DNA of 64,000 nucleotides from Coptis chinensis (lineage: Eukaryota; Streptophyta; Magnoliopsida; Ranunculales; Ranunculaceae): NCBI GenBank assembly GCA_015680905.1, contig CM027384.1, forward strand, positions 67,215,001 through 67,279,000, in the 5' to 3' direction. The translations under genes were made by a program, and so were the position numbers. Under the pieces are notes generated by a model. It searched no databases. It saw nothing but the letters and a program-made list of their open reading frames with translations, and was not told the DNA's origin. Of this stretch, positions 48,123 through 59,999 are shown piece after piece (position 1 is the stretch's first letter; each line of letters opens with the position of its first letter).

Positions 48123-49130
48123 ATGACTGTTAAAACCCTTGAAGAACAAGTTCAACTCCTTACCCAAAGGATTGATGAAGTTAGTGTAACTTTATCGGAA
48201 ACAAAGACTGACATCAATAATCTTCCAGGTTTAATAGGTTGTCTTAATGCAAGATTGGATCAATTAACACCATCAACGCCTCCTCTTACGCAACCGGTGG
48301 CTGTTCCTTAGAACAATCCAGGTACTATGGTTTTCTCTCATCCTATTCCATTTGATTTTCCGTTGTTTAAGGGCGAGGACCCTCCTGGATGGGTTTTCGA
48401 GTGGAGTAGTGTAAAAAGGTGTCTCATATTCCAGATGCTCAAATTGTGCCTCTAGCTTCCGTGCATTTAACTGGTTATGTTATTCCATGGTATCAATTGC
48501 TAGAGCGTACATTAGGCGAGCTAACATGGCCGCAATTTACAAAGGCCTTGTGTATCCATTTTGGTACTTTAGAAGATTCCGATCCAGGGGGAGCTCTTTC
48601 TAAATTACGGCAAATTGGGACTGTCACATATTATCAACTATAGTTTGAACGCTTAGCCAATCGTACACGAGGATTACCTGAAGAGTTTTTGATTAGCTGT
48701 TTTGTTTCGGGATTACGTGATGAGTTGCGAGTTGGTGTTCAGATGTGGAAACCTGCTACTCTTGTACAAGCTTTTGAACTTGCAAAATATCAAGCTGAAG
48801 TTGTTACAGTTGCTATGAAATGCCAAACTTTTCATCCCAAGTTAACTCGTTCCTCTAATGATCCTTCTCGCTCCATCTGCCATTGGATCCACTCCATCGA
48901 TTCTTGGTCCTGCTCCTATTCATCGTCTATCATTTGCCGAACAAACTGAACATATATTGAAGGGTCTTTGCTTCAATTGCGATGACCAATATAAACCGAG
49001 ACATCATTGTGGAAAATCTCAAGTCTGTCTTTTGGATTATGATATTTCTCTGGTTGACGAGGGTGTTGAATTTGTCCCTAACGAGTTTGATGCTACCACT
49101 GGTGTTGAAATCTCCCTTCATGCTCTTACA
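48123..49130 (+). pseudogene. Reina gag
   Basis: The start at 48123 begins MTVKTLEEQVQLLTQRIDEV, a coiled-coil-like segment, and stops at 48309. The capsid continues in other frames: IPFDFPLFKGEDPPGWVFEW, HLTGYVIPWYQLLERTLGEL and ISCFVSGLRDELRVGVQMWK. A zinc-knuckle-like GLCFNCDDQYKPRHHCGKSQ follows at about 48960. Multiple stops. Confidence 0.8.
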
Positions 49131-50745
49131 GGTTCAGTTGCCCAGAAACTATGCGCCTTACTGGTTTTCTTAAAAAGCATCCTATCACTATTTTCGTGGA
49201 TTCTGGCTCTACTCAATTTTTTAAGCCCATGTCTTGCTAAACATTGTGGTTGTGTTGTTACTACAACGCTACCTTTTCGTGTTACAGTTGCTGATGGTGG
49301 TCGGGAGTCCTTAATAGTCATGGTCGTTGTTCAAATGTTCCATTCACTTTGCAAGTCTATCATTTCCATTTTGATTTTTACTTACTTCCAGTAAGTGGTT
49401 GTGACATGGTTTTAGGTGCTCAGTGGTTACGTTCTTTAGGTGATATTCTTTGGGATTTTGCTGCACTCACCATGCAATTTTCTTTGGATGGAAATAACGT
49501 ACAATTGGTAGGTAACAACTCTTCTAATGTTCTAACCAACTCTAGTGAAATCAAGAAGTTGTTATTACAAGAAAAGTATGGTGCTTTTTTACAACTTATG
49601 ACGGTCTCAAATGAAGAGTCTTCATCTCCAATTCCACCTATTATTGCCGAAGTTTTGAGTGAAAATTCTGATGTTTTCAATGCACCCAGTGGTCTTCCAC
49701 CACATCCTTCTCATGATCACAAAATTCCATTGCTTTCTGGTAGTAGCCCCCTTCACTTGCGTCCTTATCAGTATCCCTACTTTCAAAAGAATGAGATTGA
49801 ATGCATCGTTGGTGAGATGCTTGAACCTGGCATTATTCAAAAAAGTGTTAGTCCTTACTATTCACCAGCAGTTCTTGTCAGAAAAAAGATGGATCTTGGC
49901 GCATGTGTGTTGACTATCGTACTCTTAATGATATAACAATAAAGGATCGCTATCCGATTTTGGTAATTAATGAGCTATTAGATGAACTACATGGTGTAGC
50001 CATATTCACTAAATTGGATCTTCACAATGGTTTCTATCAAATATTAGTCGACGGTTCTGATGTTCCTAAAACCGCTTTTGGAACTCATAATGGTCATTAT
50101 GAATTTTTGGTTATGCCATTTGGACTTTCAAATGCTCCAACAACTTTTCAAAGTCTTATGAATGAGATTTTCCGGCTTTTCCTTCGCAAGTTTGTTCTTG
50201 TATTTTTTGATGATAAACTCATCTACAGTCGTTCCTTGGATGCTCAGGTTGCTCATCTCTCTATAGTTCTAGCTTGTTTACGCCAACATCAATTTTATGT
50301 GAAATCTTCTAAATGTTCTTTTGCACGATCTTCATTGGATTATCTGGGGCATGTTATTTCAGGAGAAGGTGTAGATGTTGATCTTGAAAAAATTTGTTGC
50401 ATGGTTGAATGGCCCAAGCCAACTACCATTAAGGCTTTGCGAGGTTTTTTAGGTCTAACAAGCTATTACCGCAAGTTTGTTCAGAATTACGGAAAAATTT
50501 GTGGCCCTTTGATAGATATGCTTAAGAAAGATTCCTTCGTGTAGACCAGTGAGGTTGAAATTGCATTTGACACTCTCAAAACTTCCATGTTATTCTTGCA
50601 TTACCTAACTTTTCCAAACTTTTTCTATTGAATGTGATGCTTCTCGTCATGGTATTGGTGCAGTGCTTATGCAATAGGGTCGACCGTTAGCTTTTATCAG
50701 TGAGGCTTTATCTGGTCGCAATTTGTCTATGTCAGTTGTAGAATT
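49131..50745 (+). pseudogene. Reina protease, reverse transcriptase and partial RNase H
   Basis: The protease site FVDSGSTQFF is at about 49190, and its end is DMVLGAQWLRSLG. RT follows in two frames: GIIQKSVSPYYSPAVLVRKK ends in one, and CVDYRTLNDITIKDRYPILV starts at 49903. Then come FGLSNAPTTFQSLMNEIF, FFDDKLIYS (catalytic DD kept, the following Ile is Lys) and LGHVISGEGVDVDLEKI, with TAG at 50542. RNase H begins (ECDASRHGIGAVLMQ) and is cut at SVVEL near 50743. Confidence 0.88.
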
Positions 50746-51652
50746 AAACAGCCAATCAAAGAGACAAAACACAAGAATTTATAGTGGTTCGGTGCCAATG
50801 CGGCAACCTACATCCATGGGAGAAGAAAGGTTTATTGCTTGATCACTTTAGGTTTGTGTTATAGACTTTCCTTTATAGAAAACATACGAATCTATCGAAC
50901 CTCTGTCAAAACCGACTAGGGCGCGCCCATGCCTTCATCATGTGCAATATAAGCCGCCCGCACCTATTTGACTTCTCCCACACTCCCCCTCAAGTTGGTC
51001 CAAAGATATCCAGCGAGCCCAACTTGGAGAGAATATCATGGAACTTGGAAGCTGGAAGTCCCTTGGTAAAAATGTCTGCAAGCTGTTGGTCACTTTGAAC
51101 AAAGGAGGTAGTGACAATGTTAGACTGTACTTTTTTACGCACAAAATGACAGTCAACTTCAATATGCTTAGTTCTCTCATGGAACACCAGATTTGTAGCA
51201 ATGTGCATAGCAGCTTGATTATCATAGTAGAGTGTAGTTAGCATATGCAAACCAAAACACAAATCTTTCAGAAGAGTGCGAAGCCATATGATTTCACTGG
51301 TGGTGGAAGCCATAACCCTGTACTCAGCTTCAACACTAGAACGAGCCACTACATTCTGTTTCTTGCTCTTCCAAGTGACTAAACTACCTCCCACAAAGGT
51401 ACAATAACTGGAAGTAGACCGCCGTTCAACTGGACATCTTGCCCAATCAGTATCTGTATAAGCAGTAATAGATGTATGCCCATTTTTCTGCAACCAAATA
51501 CCTCTGCCTGGCGAGCCTTTCAGATGCTGCAGTATTCTAGAAACTGCATTCATATGTGGAGTCCTTGGAGCATGCATAAAACGACTAACCAAGTTTACTG
51601 CATAAGAAATATTTGGTCGGGTGATAAGAGTCCAAAACTGTAGTTTTAACCC
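50745..51652 (-). mobile_element. Ty1/copia 3' end fragment (RNase H, purine tract, part of LTR)
   Basis: The minus-strand frame 51664-50990 encodes copia RNase H: LITRPNISYAVNLVSRFMHA, SITAYTDTDWARCPVERRST, ARSSVEAEYRVMASTTSEII and the closing QLADIFTKGLPASKFHDIL. The TGA at 50990-50992 overlaps the purine tract TTGAGGGGGAG, and the LTR begins TGTGGGAGAAGTC at 50982. The LTR is cut at about 50745 against Reina sequence. The 5' side is cut at about 51650 against the Athila LTR. So only the 3' end of a copia element remains. Confidence 0.85.
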
Positions 51653-53084
51653 TGTAACAGTCATACTTTTAGACCAATTATGTGAGTAATAATTAAGAGT
51701 TAATACTGATTATGTGTTTTTATGCATTTCAGGCTTCAAAGTCCATTATGTGCAGAAATGTGCCACTTTAGCGAGATAAAGGAGCAAAGGTCGGTTGCTA
51801 AGGAGTTCTGTGATTAAAGGCCAATTTTCAAGAAGACAAAGCTTCTGTAAAGCCGTGTCAAAAGATGAAAAGTCAAAGTCCACGCGGGCAGAAACAGTGC
51901 ACAAAGTCAATAGAACTTCCGAAGACCATATCTTTGGACTCAGACCTCGGAATTGGGCCTACCTTACGTCAAAACGACCGGCTCGGAAAGAGCTTTCCAA
52001 TGGTCCAAGCCTTGGCCCAATCAGAGGACCAGAAGTGGAGGAAAAGTCTGTCGAAGTCAACTGCAGCTGAAGAGGCCTTTTTGGACTGAAAGTATTGGGT
52101 TTTGGGCCTGATTCTCTGGCCCGAAACATAGATCCAAGCCCATGCACAATTTTTGGATCTGAACATATAAAAACCAAAGCTAGCTCTTTGTTAATGGTAG
52201 CTAGTTAGACCTAAAACAATAGATAATTCTAGATCTAGTTTTCATTAATTAAATTAAGTTTAGTTTAAATTCAATTCTTGTTTTAGATTAAACTCTTAGA
52301 ATTATTGTTCTTAATTAGTTTGATAAATAAAATAGCTATTTGTCAATTTCGATTTTTGTCATTTCAAATTATAGACCTAGTTTTGATTCTTGTTGATTAT
52401 CATTTCTGAGTTGTTAAATTAGATTGAAGTATTGTTAGTTAAATTAGTCAAGTTAGAATTTTGATATGATGTTTAGTTATAATAATATGGGAAATGATGG
52501 TTTGATGAATCAAGGCTAAACCTCCATTAGAGGGGTTGATGAAACCTTGATGAAAGCTTAGTTGTAGAAGTGTAGAATCGTTGTAGAGTCTATTCCATTC
52601 TAGAAGGTCGTGTTTCGCCATGAGAATGGATAAACGACCTCACATGCTAGTTATAATTGGTAGAAATGCCATGTTAATTAGGGATTAGAACGAGCAATTC
52701 TTACAGTAAGAACGTAAGAATTGGATTACAACAGTCTATGCTAGGTGATTAAGTTGGATTCGAGGTGGAATCAATTCCCCTCTAATTCTTTATCTAGATT
52801 CACATTCAGTATTCAGTATCATTTCGTTATTCGTAACTTGTTAATTTCATTCATCTCGTAGCATAGAATTCCCCTCGTAAATCTCTCATTAGACTTAAGA
52901 CCGATTGATTAAACTATGAAATCATTCCATGCTAGAGAACTAGGAGTGGAACGAATTTGTTACTCCACTCTATTTCGATAGAATTGAGAGTAGAAAACTT
53001 GATAAATATAGACTCGTAATAAGTTTTAGTTTACTTACGTTTTGAGTTTCATCGTTCATTTCGTAGGTAAATTATCTTTTATCA
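51653..53084 (+). repeat. Probable 5' LTR of the Athila element
   Basis: Starts TGTAACAGTCATAC right at the edge of copia coding similarity and ends TTATCA, ten bases before the primer site. The length of about 1.4 kb is normal for Athila. A TATA box is at 52166. The second LTR is not visible, so edges are inferred. Confidence 0.6.
52166..52173 (+). promoter_or_regulatory. TATA box in the Athila LTR
   Basis: TATAAAAA preceded by GAACA, in the middle of the LTR where the U3/R boundary is expected. Confidence 0.55.
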
Positions 53085-53093
53085 TTTATTAAA

Positions 53094-53111
53094 TGGCGCC
53101 GCTGCCATCTT
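53094..53111 (+). promoter_or_regulatory. Primer binding site of the Athila element
   Basis: TGGCGCCGCTGCCATCTT matches the classic Athila site TGGCGCCGTTGCCGGGGA at its first 13 bases except one, then diverges. The primer would be tRNA-Asp-like. Confidence 0.8.
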
Positions 53112-53608
53112 TGTTACCTTTAGCATTGTTTTCATAGTATATTTAGTCATTTTTAAGTCCCATTAAACCCACCCACCATTGTTTGATTCATACTGTAGTT
53201 GTCCGTTTCATCGTTGAAAAGTTCCGCGAAAAATTACACTTTGGGGAAGCGGGCGCACTAAGCGCTCAAACGCTGGAACCTTGAAGCGACCGCCCCATCT
53301 CGAAGCGACCGCCCTAAAACACTGTAACTTGAAGTTACCGCGGAATGCGACAAAAGCAAAGGCCGCGCCCACCAGCTAAGCTAAATTTTCCGGATTTCTA
53401 CAGGTTTGTTTCGAACTTCGATTTTTTAAGTTTTTCAGTGTTCTAACTTGTTATTTACACTAAACACGCGTAAACAAGATGCTATTCATAAGCGAAGCAA
53501 GGACGCAATCAGGTATTCCTTTCTTCCATACCTCGCATCTCCAGTTAGAGGTTTATACTAAAATATCAAGATTGTTTGGAGTGTTGTCGTGTTTAGACTT
53601 AGATTTGC
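53112..53608 (+). other. Athila 5' leader
   Basis: Non-coding leader between primer site and gag. GC-rich island at 53240-53390 with a repeated GAAGCGACCGCCC (53284 and 53304). Similar words recur at 62.8-62.95 kb. Confidence 0.6.
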
Positions 53609-54843
53609 ATGAGATTAAGGTCTGGTCGGAGAAAAACACCGAACGTAATTAACCGTCAACGTCAACAAACAAATCTATCGAGTATACCAATCACTACACC
53701 TCTAGCTACTATCCCACCAACCACACCTGACATAATGGTTGAAGAAAGAGAGACTCCTCTCTCCGACTTTTACAAAGCCTTGGCGATAGCCCTAAATCTT
53801 GCATCGTTCTAGCGGACCGGATGGGGATTTTGAATTCCCCAAACATATTTAATTTGTTACCCGTTTTTCCATGGTTTAGATCATGAAAAACCTTACCAAC
53901 ACACGCGTAGGATTGAACAAGTCCTTACAACATTCCATCATCCTACGGTTGGTGCGGAACAAATTAAAGCGAGGGTATTTCCCTTCACCTTAGCCCGATA
54001 AAGGCGTCTTGGTTAAGCGCCAAGCGCTAACTCTGTGGACTCGTGGGCTAAACTTGTTCAAATTTGTTTATGGAACATTTTTATCCACCCCTAAAAAGAC
54101 GGATGAGATGCTTTCCAAGATTCATTTTTTCGGCGGAATCCTCATGAATCATTTTCTCGAGGCTTGGAATCGTTTCACCGATCCGCTTATAGAGTGTCCA
54201 CACCATAACCTAGCAAAAGACACGTTAGTTCGTGCCTTTTTCAAAGGACTTCAACATCACCATAAAGAAGTCCTTGACATAATGAATGGGGGTAGTTTCC
54301 TAAGTAAAGGAGCCTCGGAGGCTTACAAATTTTTAGAAGAGCAAACTAAACGCAATAACAATTGGGGGTAGTGATGATATCCCCCGCTCTGCTAGTTCTT
54401 CTTCAACAGTTAAGGCCGCCGGTATGTTTGAGATGAAACCCAATCCAGAACTTAAAAATTTAATCGAATCTCTAACTAAAAAGGTTGAGGCTATTTCTGT
54501 TCAACAAAAGCCTATCCCCGTCATAAATGTAAACTCCAACCCATGTAATTTCTGTTTGAGTCCTGAGCACCCTGACTCCTATTGTCCTCTCGCCTATGAA
54601 CAACAACAATCAGAGCAAGATAATGTTTGCTCCATTAATAGCTATCCTATTCCTAATGCCCCATGGAGACAACATCCCAACTTTAGTTGGCGAAACAATC
54701 AACAAGTTACACCTCCAGGGTTTAATAACCAAAATGTTAGGCAAGCAAACAACTATAACCAAGCTCCACCTAGACAAGGACAAGGTCAGGGGAATTATAA
54801 TAATTATAACAACCAAAGCTTAAACTACGACGACAAGGTCTAG
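53609..54843 (+). pseudogene. Athila gag
   Basis: Starts MRLRSGRRKTPNVINRQRQQ, a basic start typical of Athila. It stops at 53812; the capsid resumes at about 54009 with LIECPHHNLAKDTLVRAFFK and GGSFLSKGASEAYKFLEEQT, matching Athila gag wording. The third frame (54424-54843) holds a CCHC knuckle, C-x2-C-x4-H-x4-C (CNFCLSPEHPDSYC), then an Asn/Gln-rich tail (NYNNYNNQSLNYDD). Confidence 0.83.
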
Positions 54844-54965
54844 CACAAGGTCGGGGTAATTATAATAGTTATAATACCAATAGAAGTATCGTTCAGGTTA
54901 ACAATAGTAACTATCACAACCCACCCATAAATAATCAACGTGAGATAGTTCCGGTCGCACCACCT

Positions 54966-56402
54966 GTGACTACTACACCTACACAACCGGATTGTATCGA
55001 CGCCTTTATACAGGTTACCCAACAACTTTTCCAATCAATGACTAAATCAAACCAACAGATCTTACAATCCATAAATCAGGGCATACAACAGTTAGCCCAA
55101 GAGAAAGCCCAACCAAAAGGCGTGTTTCCAGGACAAGCGATACCAAATCCTAAAATAGTAAACATAGCCTTTGAGATAAACGGTAATACTAGTACGGAAA
55201 CTACAATCGTAAGTGACCTAAATGCTATCACCACTTTCCGTTCTAGAAGAGTGGTTGATAACAAAGTAACTATGCCTATAGTTACCCCATCAGTACTCCC
55301 TACACCGGATATCGAACTAGATACCGAAATAGAAACTGAAGAGCCTACCATTGTAGAGGTACCAGTTAAACAACAAACTAAGAAACAGAAAACCAAGGTT
55401 ACACATCAAGTCGAGCCATACGCGAAATATAGAGCGAAACCACCGTTCCCTAAAAAATTAGCCATGCTAACCAGGGATACAAACTTTGAGGAGATTAGGA
55501 ACGTTTTCAAAAATCTAACGATAAACCTTCCTTTTCTCGAAGCTATTAAAAAGCTACCTAACCACGCTAAGTTTCTTAAGGAGTTGTGCACTACTAGGCG
55601 TAAGACAAACATACCTAAAGACGCCTTTCTAACTAAACAGTTCCCAACTTTATCCGAAAATAATGGAATTGTTAAGTACAAGGACCCTAGTCGTCCTACA
55701 ATAAAATGCACCTTAGGAGATTCCCACACAACGACCGCTTTATTAGACCTGGGGGCGAGTGTTAACTTACTCCTGTATTATTTGTATAAACAAATAGGTC
55801 TACAGGAAATGCAACCTACAAAAATAACGTTGCAATTAGCGGACAGGTCAATTAAGTATCCTAAGGGTGTAGTGGAAAACGTGCTTGTTAAGGTTCAAGA
55901 TTTCTACTATCCTGCGGATTTTGTTATCCTCAATACAGAAGTCGCTAACGACTCTGTACCGATCATCTTAGGGCGCCCCTTCTTGGCAACTGCCAACGCG
56001 CTTATAAATTGCCGCGATGGTAAGATGTCCTTATCTTTTGGCCATCTTACTATTGAAGTAAATGTTTTTAAAATGATGAAACAGTTACCAGATTCGTCTA
56101 TAGATGAGGAGGTTAGCATGATTGAGAGCTTAGCTCAAGATTATTTTAACAACACGTTTCCCGAAAACAATATGTACAAATTCCTTTCTTCTGGAATTTC
56201 AGATTTTGTAAATGACTCCTACTTAGAGGAAGTCAACACCATCCTTGAGTCCACACTAATTGTAGACCCTTCGGTTGCTCTATATACTGAGTATGAAGAC
56301 TTGCTACCTAAGCAAGTATTCATTATGCAAAATGAGGACCCTGACGAAACATCTATTGATTTTCCTTCCACCCCCGGTCTTAAACCTCTTCCCCGGAGTT
56401 AA
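54966..56402 (+). pseudogene. Athila gag tail and protease
   Basis: A 478-codon open frame. Its first part (QLFQSMTKSNQQILQSINQG) is helical and Gln-rich. After an acidic/Lys linker comes PYAKYRAKPPFPKKLAM. The protease has the Athila-type site LLDLGASVNLLLYYLYKQIG, then ITLQLADRSIKYPKGVVENV and PIILGRPFLATANALINC. This is the longest intact frame of the element. It lacks a start in context and is followed by stops before RT. Confidence 0.87.
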
Positions 56403-57518
56403 AATATATTCAACTTGATCCGGATGGTAGTCATCCGGTAATTATATCTTCTCTGTTATCTAAGAATGAAGAGACACATTTAATCCGGGTGATTAGGGAA
56501 CATCGGTCAGTGATTGGTTGGTCCCCTAGCCGACATTAAAGGAATTAACCCTAATGTTTGCACTCATCATTATCCATTTGGAGGATAGCGAAGACTTCTC
56601 TGAACCTCGCGTCGCTTGAACCCCGCCATGAAAGAGGTGGTTAGGGAAGAAGTCTTATGATTACTTTCGATGCGGGTATCATATACCCAATCTCTGATAG
56701 CGAATGGGTAAGCCCCATTCATGTAGTTCCTAAGAAATCGGGAGTTAGCATGGTACGTAACGGAAAGGGTGACTATGTTGTCACACAAGGTCCTATGAAA
56801 TGGAGGATCTGTATTGATTATAGACGTTTAAATGCTATGACACGAAAGGATCACTTTCCTTTACCTTTTATAGATCAAATGCTCGAGCATACCATTTGGT
56901 CATGCTTTTTATTGTTTTTTGGATGGCTACTCAGGCTATTTTCAGATTATTATTGATATTTATGACCAAGAAAAGACTACCTTCACATGTCCCTTTGGAA
57001 CGTATGCCTATAAACAAATGCCTTTTGGCCTTTGTAATGCTCTTGGTACCTTCCAGCGGTGTATGCTTCATATATTTAGTGACATGGTAGAGCGCTTTAT
57101 GGAAGTTTTCATGGATGATTTTTCTATCTATAGAGATTCCTTCACAGACTGTTTGTCTAACCTATCTAAGGTTTTGACACGGTGTGAAGAAAAGAGCCTC
57201 GTTTTAAACTGGGAAAAGTGTCATTTCATGGTGAAAAAGGGCATAGTACTAGGTTACATTGTATCTAGTGATGGCATCGAAGTGGATAAGGCCAAACTAG
57301 ATAAGATAGCGACTCTACCTAAACCATGGACTATCCGTGATATTAGAGCCTTTCTAGGCCATGCAGGTTTTTATAGGCGTTTTATTAAAGATTTTTCGAA
57401 AATAGCTAGGCCTTTAACTAATCTGCTTTTAAAAGATGCAATCTTTGATTTTAATTTTAACTGTAAGCAGGCTTTTGAAACTTTAAAAGCAGCCCTAACC
57501 TCTGCACCAATTATCTGA
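56403..57518 (+). pseudogene. Athila reverse transcriptase
   Basis: Frames 56657-56956 and 56919-57518 overlap at a frameshift. Visible blocks are ISDSEWVSPIHVVPKKSGVS, ICIDYRRLNAMTRKDHFPLP, DGYSGYFQI, TTFTCPFGTYAYKQMPFGLC, the catalytic FMDDFSIY, LVLNWEKCHFMVKKGIVLGY and FLGHAGFYRRFIKDFSKIAR. Wording is distinctly Athila. Upstream at 56403-56656 the entry to RT is degenerate. Confidence 0.9.
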
Positions 57519-58002
57519 CCTCCCGATTGGTCTAAACCTTTCGAACTCATGTGTGATGCTAGTGACTATGCAGTTGGTGGAGTCTTGGGACAAAAACTAG
57601 ATAATAAGTCCACTTTGTTATTTATTATGCTAGTAAAACCCTAAATGATGCTCAACGAAATTATTCAACTCAAAAAAAGAATTCTTAGCCGTCATTTTAT
57701 GCTTTAGATAAGTTTCGGTCCTTATTTGGTTGGTTCTAAAACTTTAGTTTCCACGGACCAATGCGACCCTTAAGTACCTTCTTGCAAAAAGGATGCTAAG
57801 CAGAGATTAATCCGATGGATCCTTTCTCCGCAAGAGTTCACATTAGAAATAAAGGACAAAGCGCGTAGTTGCCGACCACTTATCTAGACTTACAAGCGGC
57901 GATAATAGTGATTCCGAGTCCATACCGGACTCTTTTCGATGATGAGCATCGTATGCTATTTTTCAAAGACACCATGGTATCTCGACATTGTAAATTATTT
58001 AG
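57519..58002 (+). pseudogene. Athila RNase H remnant
   Basis: Reading across several frames gives LMCDASDYAVGGVLGQKLDN, then scattered LVSTDQ and RLIRWILSPQEFTLEIKDK. Every block is interrupted by stops or frame changes. Confidence 0.7.
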
Positions 58003-59268
58003 CGGCTGATGTTATATCTTATAATTGGTCAAGAAATGAACGTAAGAAGTTCTTGGCCAGAGTTAATTTATACTACTGGGATGAGCCCTACCTTTTTAAG
58101 TATTGTGCGGATTAGATTATTCGTTGTTGTATTCCCCAGTGGGAATATAATGAAGTTCTATCGTTCTGCCATGACAAAGAGTGTGGTGGCCATTTTAGTG
58201 GGATGAAAACAGCCGCTAAAGTTCTTCAATGTGGATTTTATTGGCCTACCCTTTATAAAGATGCTCAAGTGCATTGCAAGACGTGTATTCGTTGCCAACA
58301 ACTTGGGCGAATCACGAAGAGTAATATGATGCCATTAAATCCAATCTTGATAGTAGAAATTTTTGACGTTTGGGGCATTGATTTCATGGGTCCCTTCCCT
58401 GTTTCCCACGGTTTCATTTATATTCTAGTTGCCGTGGACTACGTGTCTAAATGGATAGAGGCCCTAGCTTACTGTAGCAATGACCATAAGACCGTTATAT
58501 TTTTTATTAAAGAATATATTTTCAGTCGGTTTGGCATTCCTAAAGCCATCATTAGTGATGGTGGAACACATTTTTGCAACAGAGTTGTTGCATCCCTAGT
58601 GAAAAAGTATGGAGTTACACACAAAGTAGCAACTCTTTATCATCCACAAACTAGCGGACAAGTAGAAGTTTCTAATAGGAAATCAAAAGATTTTAGAAAC
58701 AACTGTAAACCTTGATAGGAAAGATCGGGTCGAAGCGTCTATCGGATGCCTTATGGGCGATAGAACTGCTTTCAAAACTCCTATAGGTATGTCTCCCCTT
58801 TAGACTTGTATTTGGTAAACCATGTCATTTGCCCGGTTGAATTAGAGCACACCGTGCTCGTGGGCTATAAAAAGCCTTAACTTCAATATTGATGAGGCAG
58901 GTGTCAAACGCAAGTTGCAATTGAATGAGCTTGAAGAAATCCGTAGCGATTCTTACGATCTCGCGAAGCATTATAAAGCTAACATGAAACGTGTTCATGA
59001 CAAGAAAATCTTGCGCAAAGAGTTTGTGGTCGGTCAAAAGGTCTTGCTTTACAACTCCCGTCTACATATTTTCCCAAGGAAACTAAAAACCCGTTGGTCT
59101 GGTCCTTTTCTGGTTACTGAAGTCACCCCTTACGGGGCAATCACCTTGGTAAATCCCAATGACAACAGTACCTTTCAAGTTAATGGTCAACGGTTAAAAT
59201 ATTTTCACGAACTTCTGTCTCCTAATGTAGAGGAAGTCCTTTTACAGGACCCTGTCTATGAGGATTGA
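58003..59268 (+). pseudogene. Athila integrase
   Basis: The frame at 58203-58715 has [21 protein letters not shown] (zinc region) and the core [26 protein letters not shown] and SGQVEVSNR. It breaks near 58700. The C-terminal part resumes at 58915-59268 with KRVHDKKILRKEFVVGQKVL and KTRWSGPFLVTEVTPYGAIT, ending at a TGA. Triad kept, frame lost. Confidence 0.88.
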
Positions 59269-59304
59269 CCTTTGTCATTTGGTGTACTTCCTTTCACTTC
59301 CATA

Positions 59305-59991
59305 TAGGGGTGTCAAAATGGCCCTCAAACCCTTAGCCCGCCCGCCCCGACCCGGCCCATGGGCCCAAAAAGCCCTTAAAATGAGGCCCTCACACATTCG
59401 TGGGCTGGGCCGACCCGGCCTTCAAGCCTTTGAGGGGAGGGTAAGGGCCTAGACTTTGAAACTTAAGCCCTCCCTTAAGCCCGGCCCTCATTAGGCCCTC
59501 AACATTTATTACATATATTTTAATAAAAATTTTTACAATATATTTCATTTTAACATTAATATGCTAAAAATCACTTAAAAAAACGTTTATCTATTAAGTT
59601 TGCCAACCTTATAATTTCATTATAATATTTTATGAAATGAATTTAATTGATCTTAATTGACTAATACAACTTTAACAAGTTTTTTTAGTAGTTTGAAGAT
59701 TTAATTGTGAAGTGCATTCGATTTTATCATTTTTAACTAATGTTTCTAAATTTATTTTGTAAATCAAATGTATAACATAGTATCCGGCCCTCACGTTTGG
59801 CCCTCAAGCCCGGCCCTTCAAGCCCTCTCGAGAGGGTTGAGGGGCGGGTAAAGGCTTCGAGATTTAAGCATTGGCCCGACCCGACCCGGCCCTCGAAGTA
59901 AATGAGGGTAGGACTGGCCCGGCCCTCAAAGCATGAGGGCTTCATTGTTTGAGGGTCGGGCCAGCCCGGCCCAGCCCATTTGACACCACTA
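59305..59991. mobile_element. Non-autonomous hAT element, 687 bp
   Basis: The left end TAGGGGTGTCAAAATGG and the inverted right end TAGTGGTGTCAAATGGG are matching hAT-type termini. CTTCCATA flanks both sides (59297-59304 and 59992-59999), a perfect 8-bp target duplication. Subterminal regions are packed with GGCCCTCA, CCCGGCC and GGCCCGACC words on both strands, while the centre is AT-rich with no transposase. It sits in the Athila sequence just after integrase. Confidence 0.92.
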
Positions 59992-59999
59992 CTTCCATA

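Larger units (their letters stand above)
47834..50745 (+). mobile_element. Reina-lineage Ty3/gypsy element, 3' end truncated
   Basis: A short LTR (about 255 bp), initiator-Met primer site, gag, protease, RT and the start of RNase H follow in order. RNase H breaks off near 50745, where a copia LTR begins in the opposite orientation; integrase and the 3' LTR are absent. Short LTRs and the RT wording (ELLDELHGVAIFTKLDL, FVLVFFDD) fit Reina. Stops and frame changes throughout. Confidence 0.85.

Noticed and set aside
55076-55396. 106-codon minus-strand frame opposite Athila gag-protease
   Set aside because: Shadow of the 478-codon sense frame.
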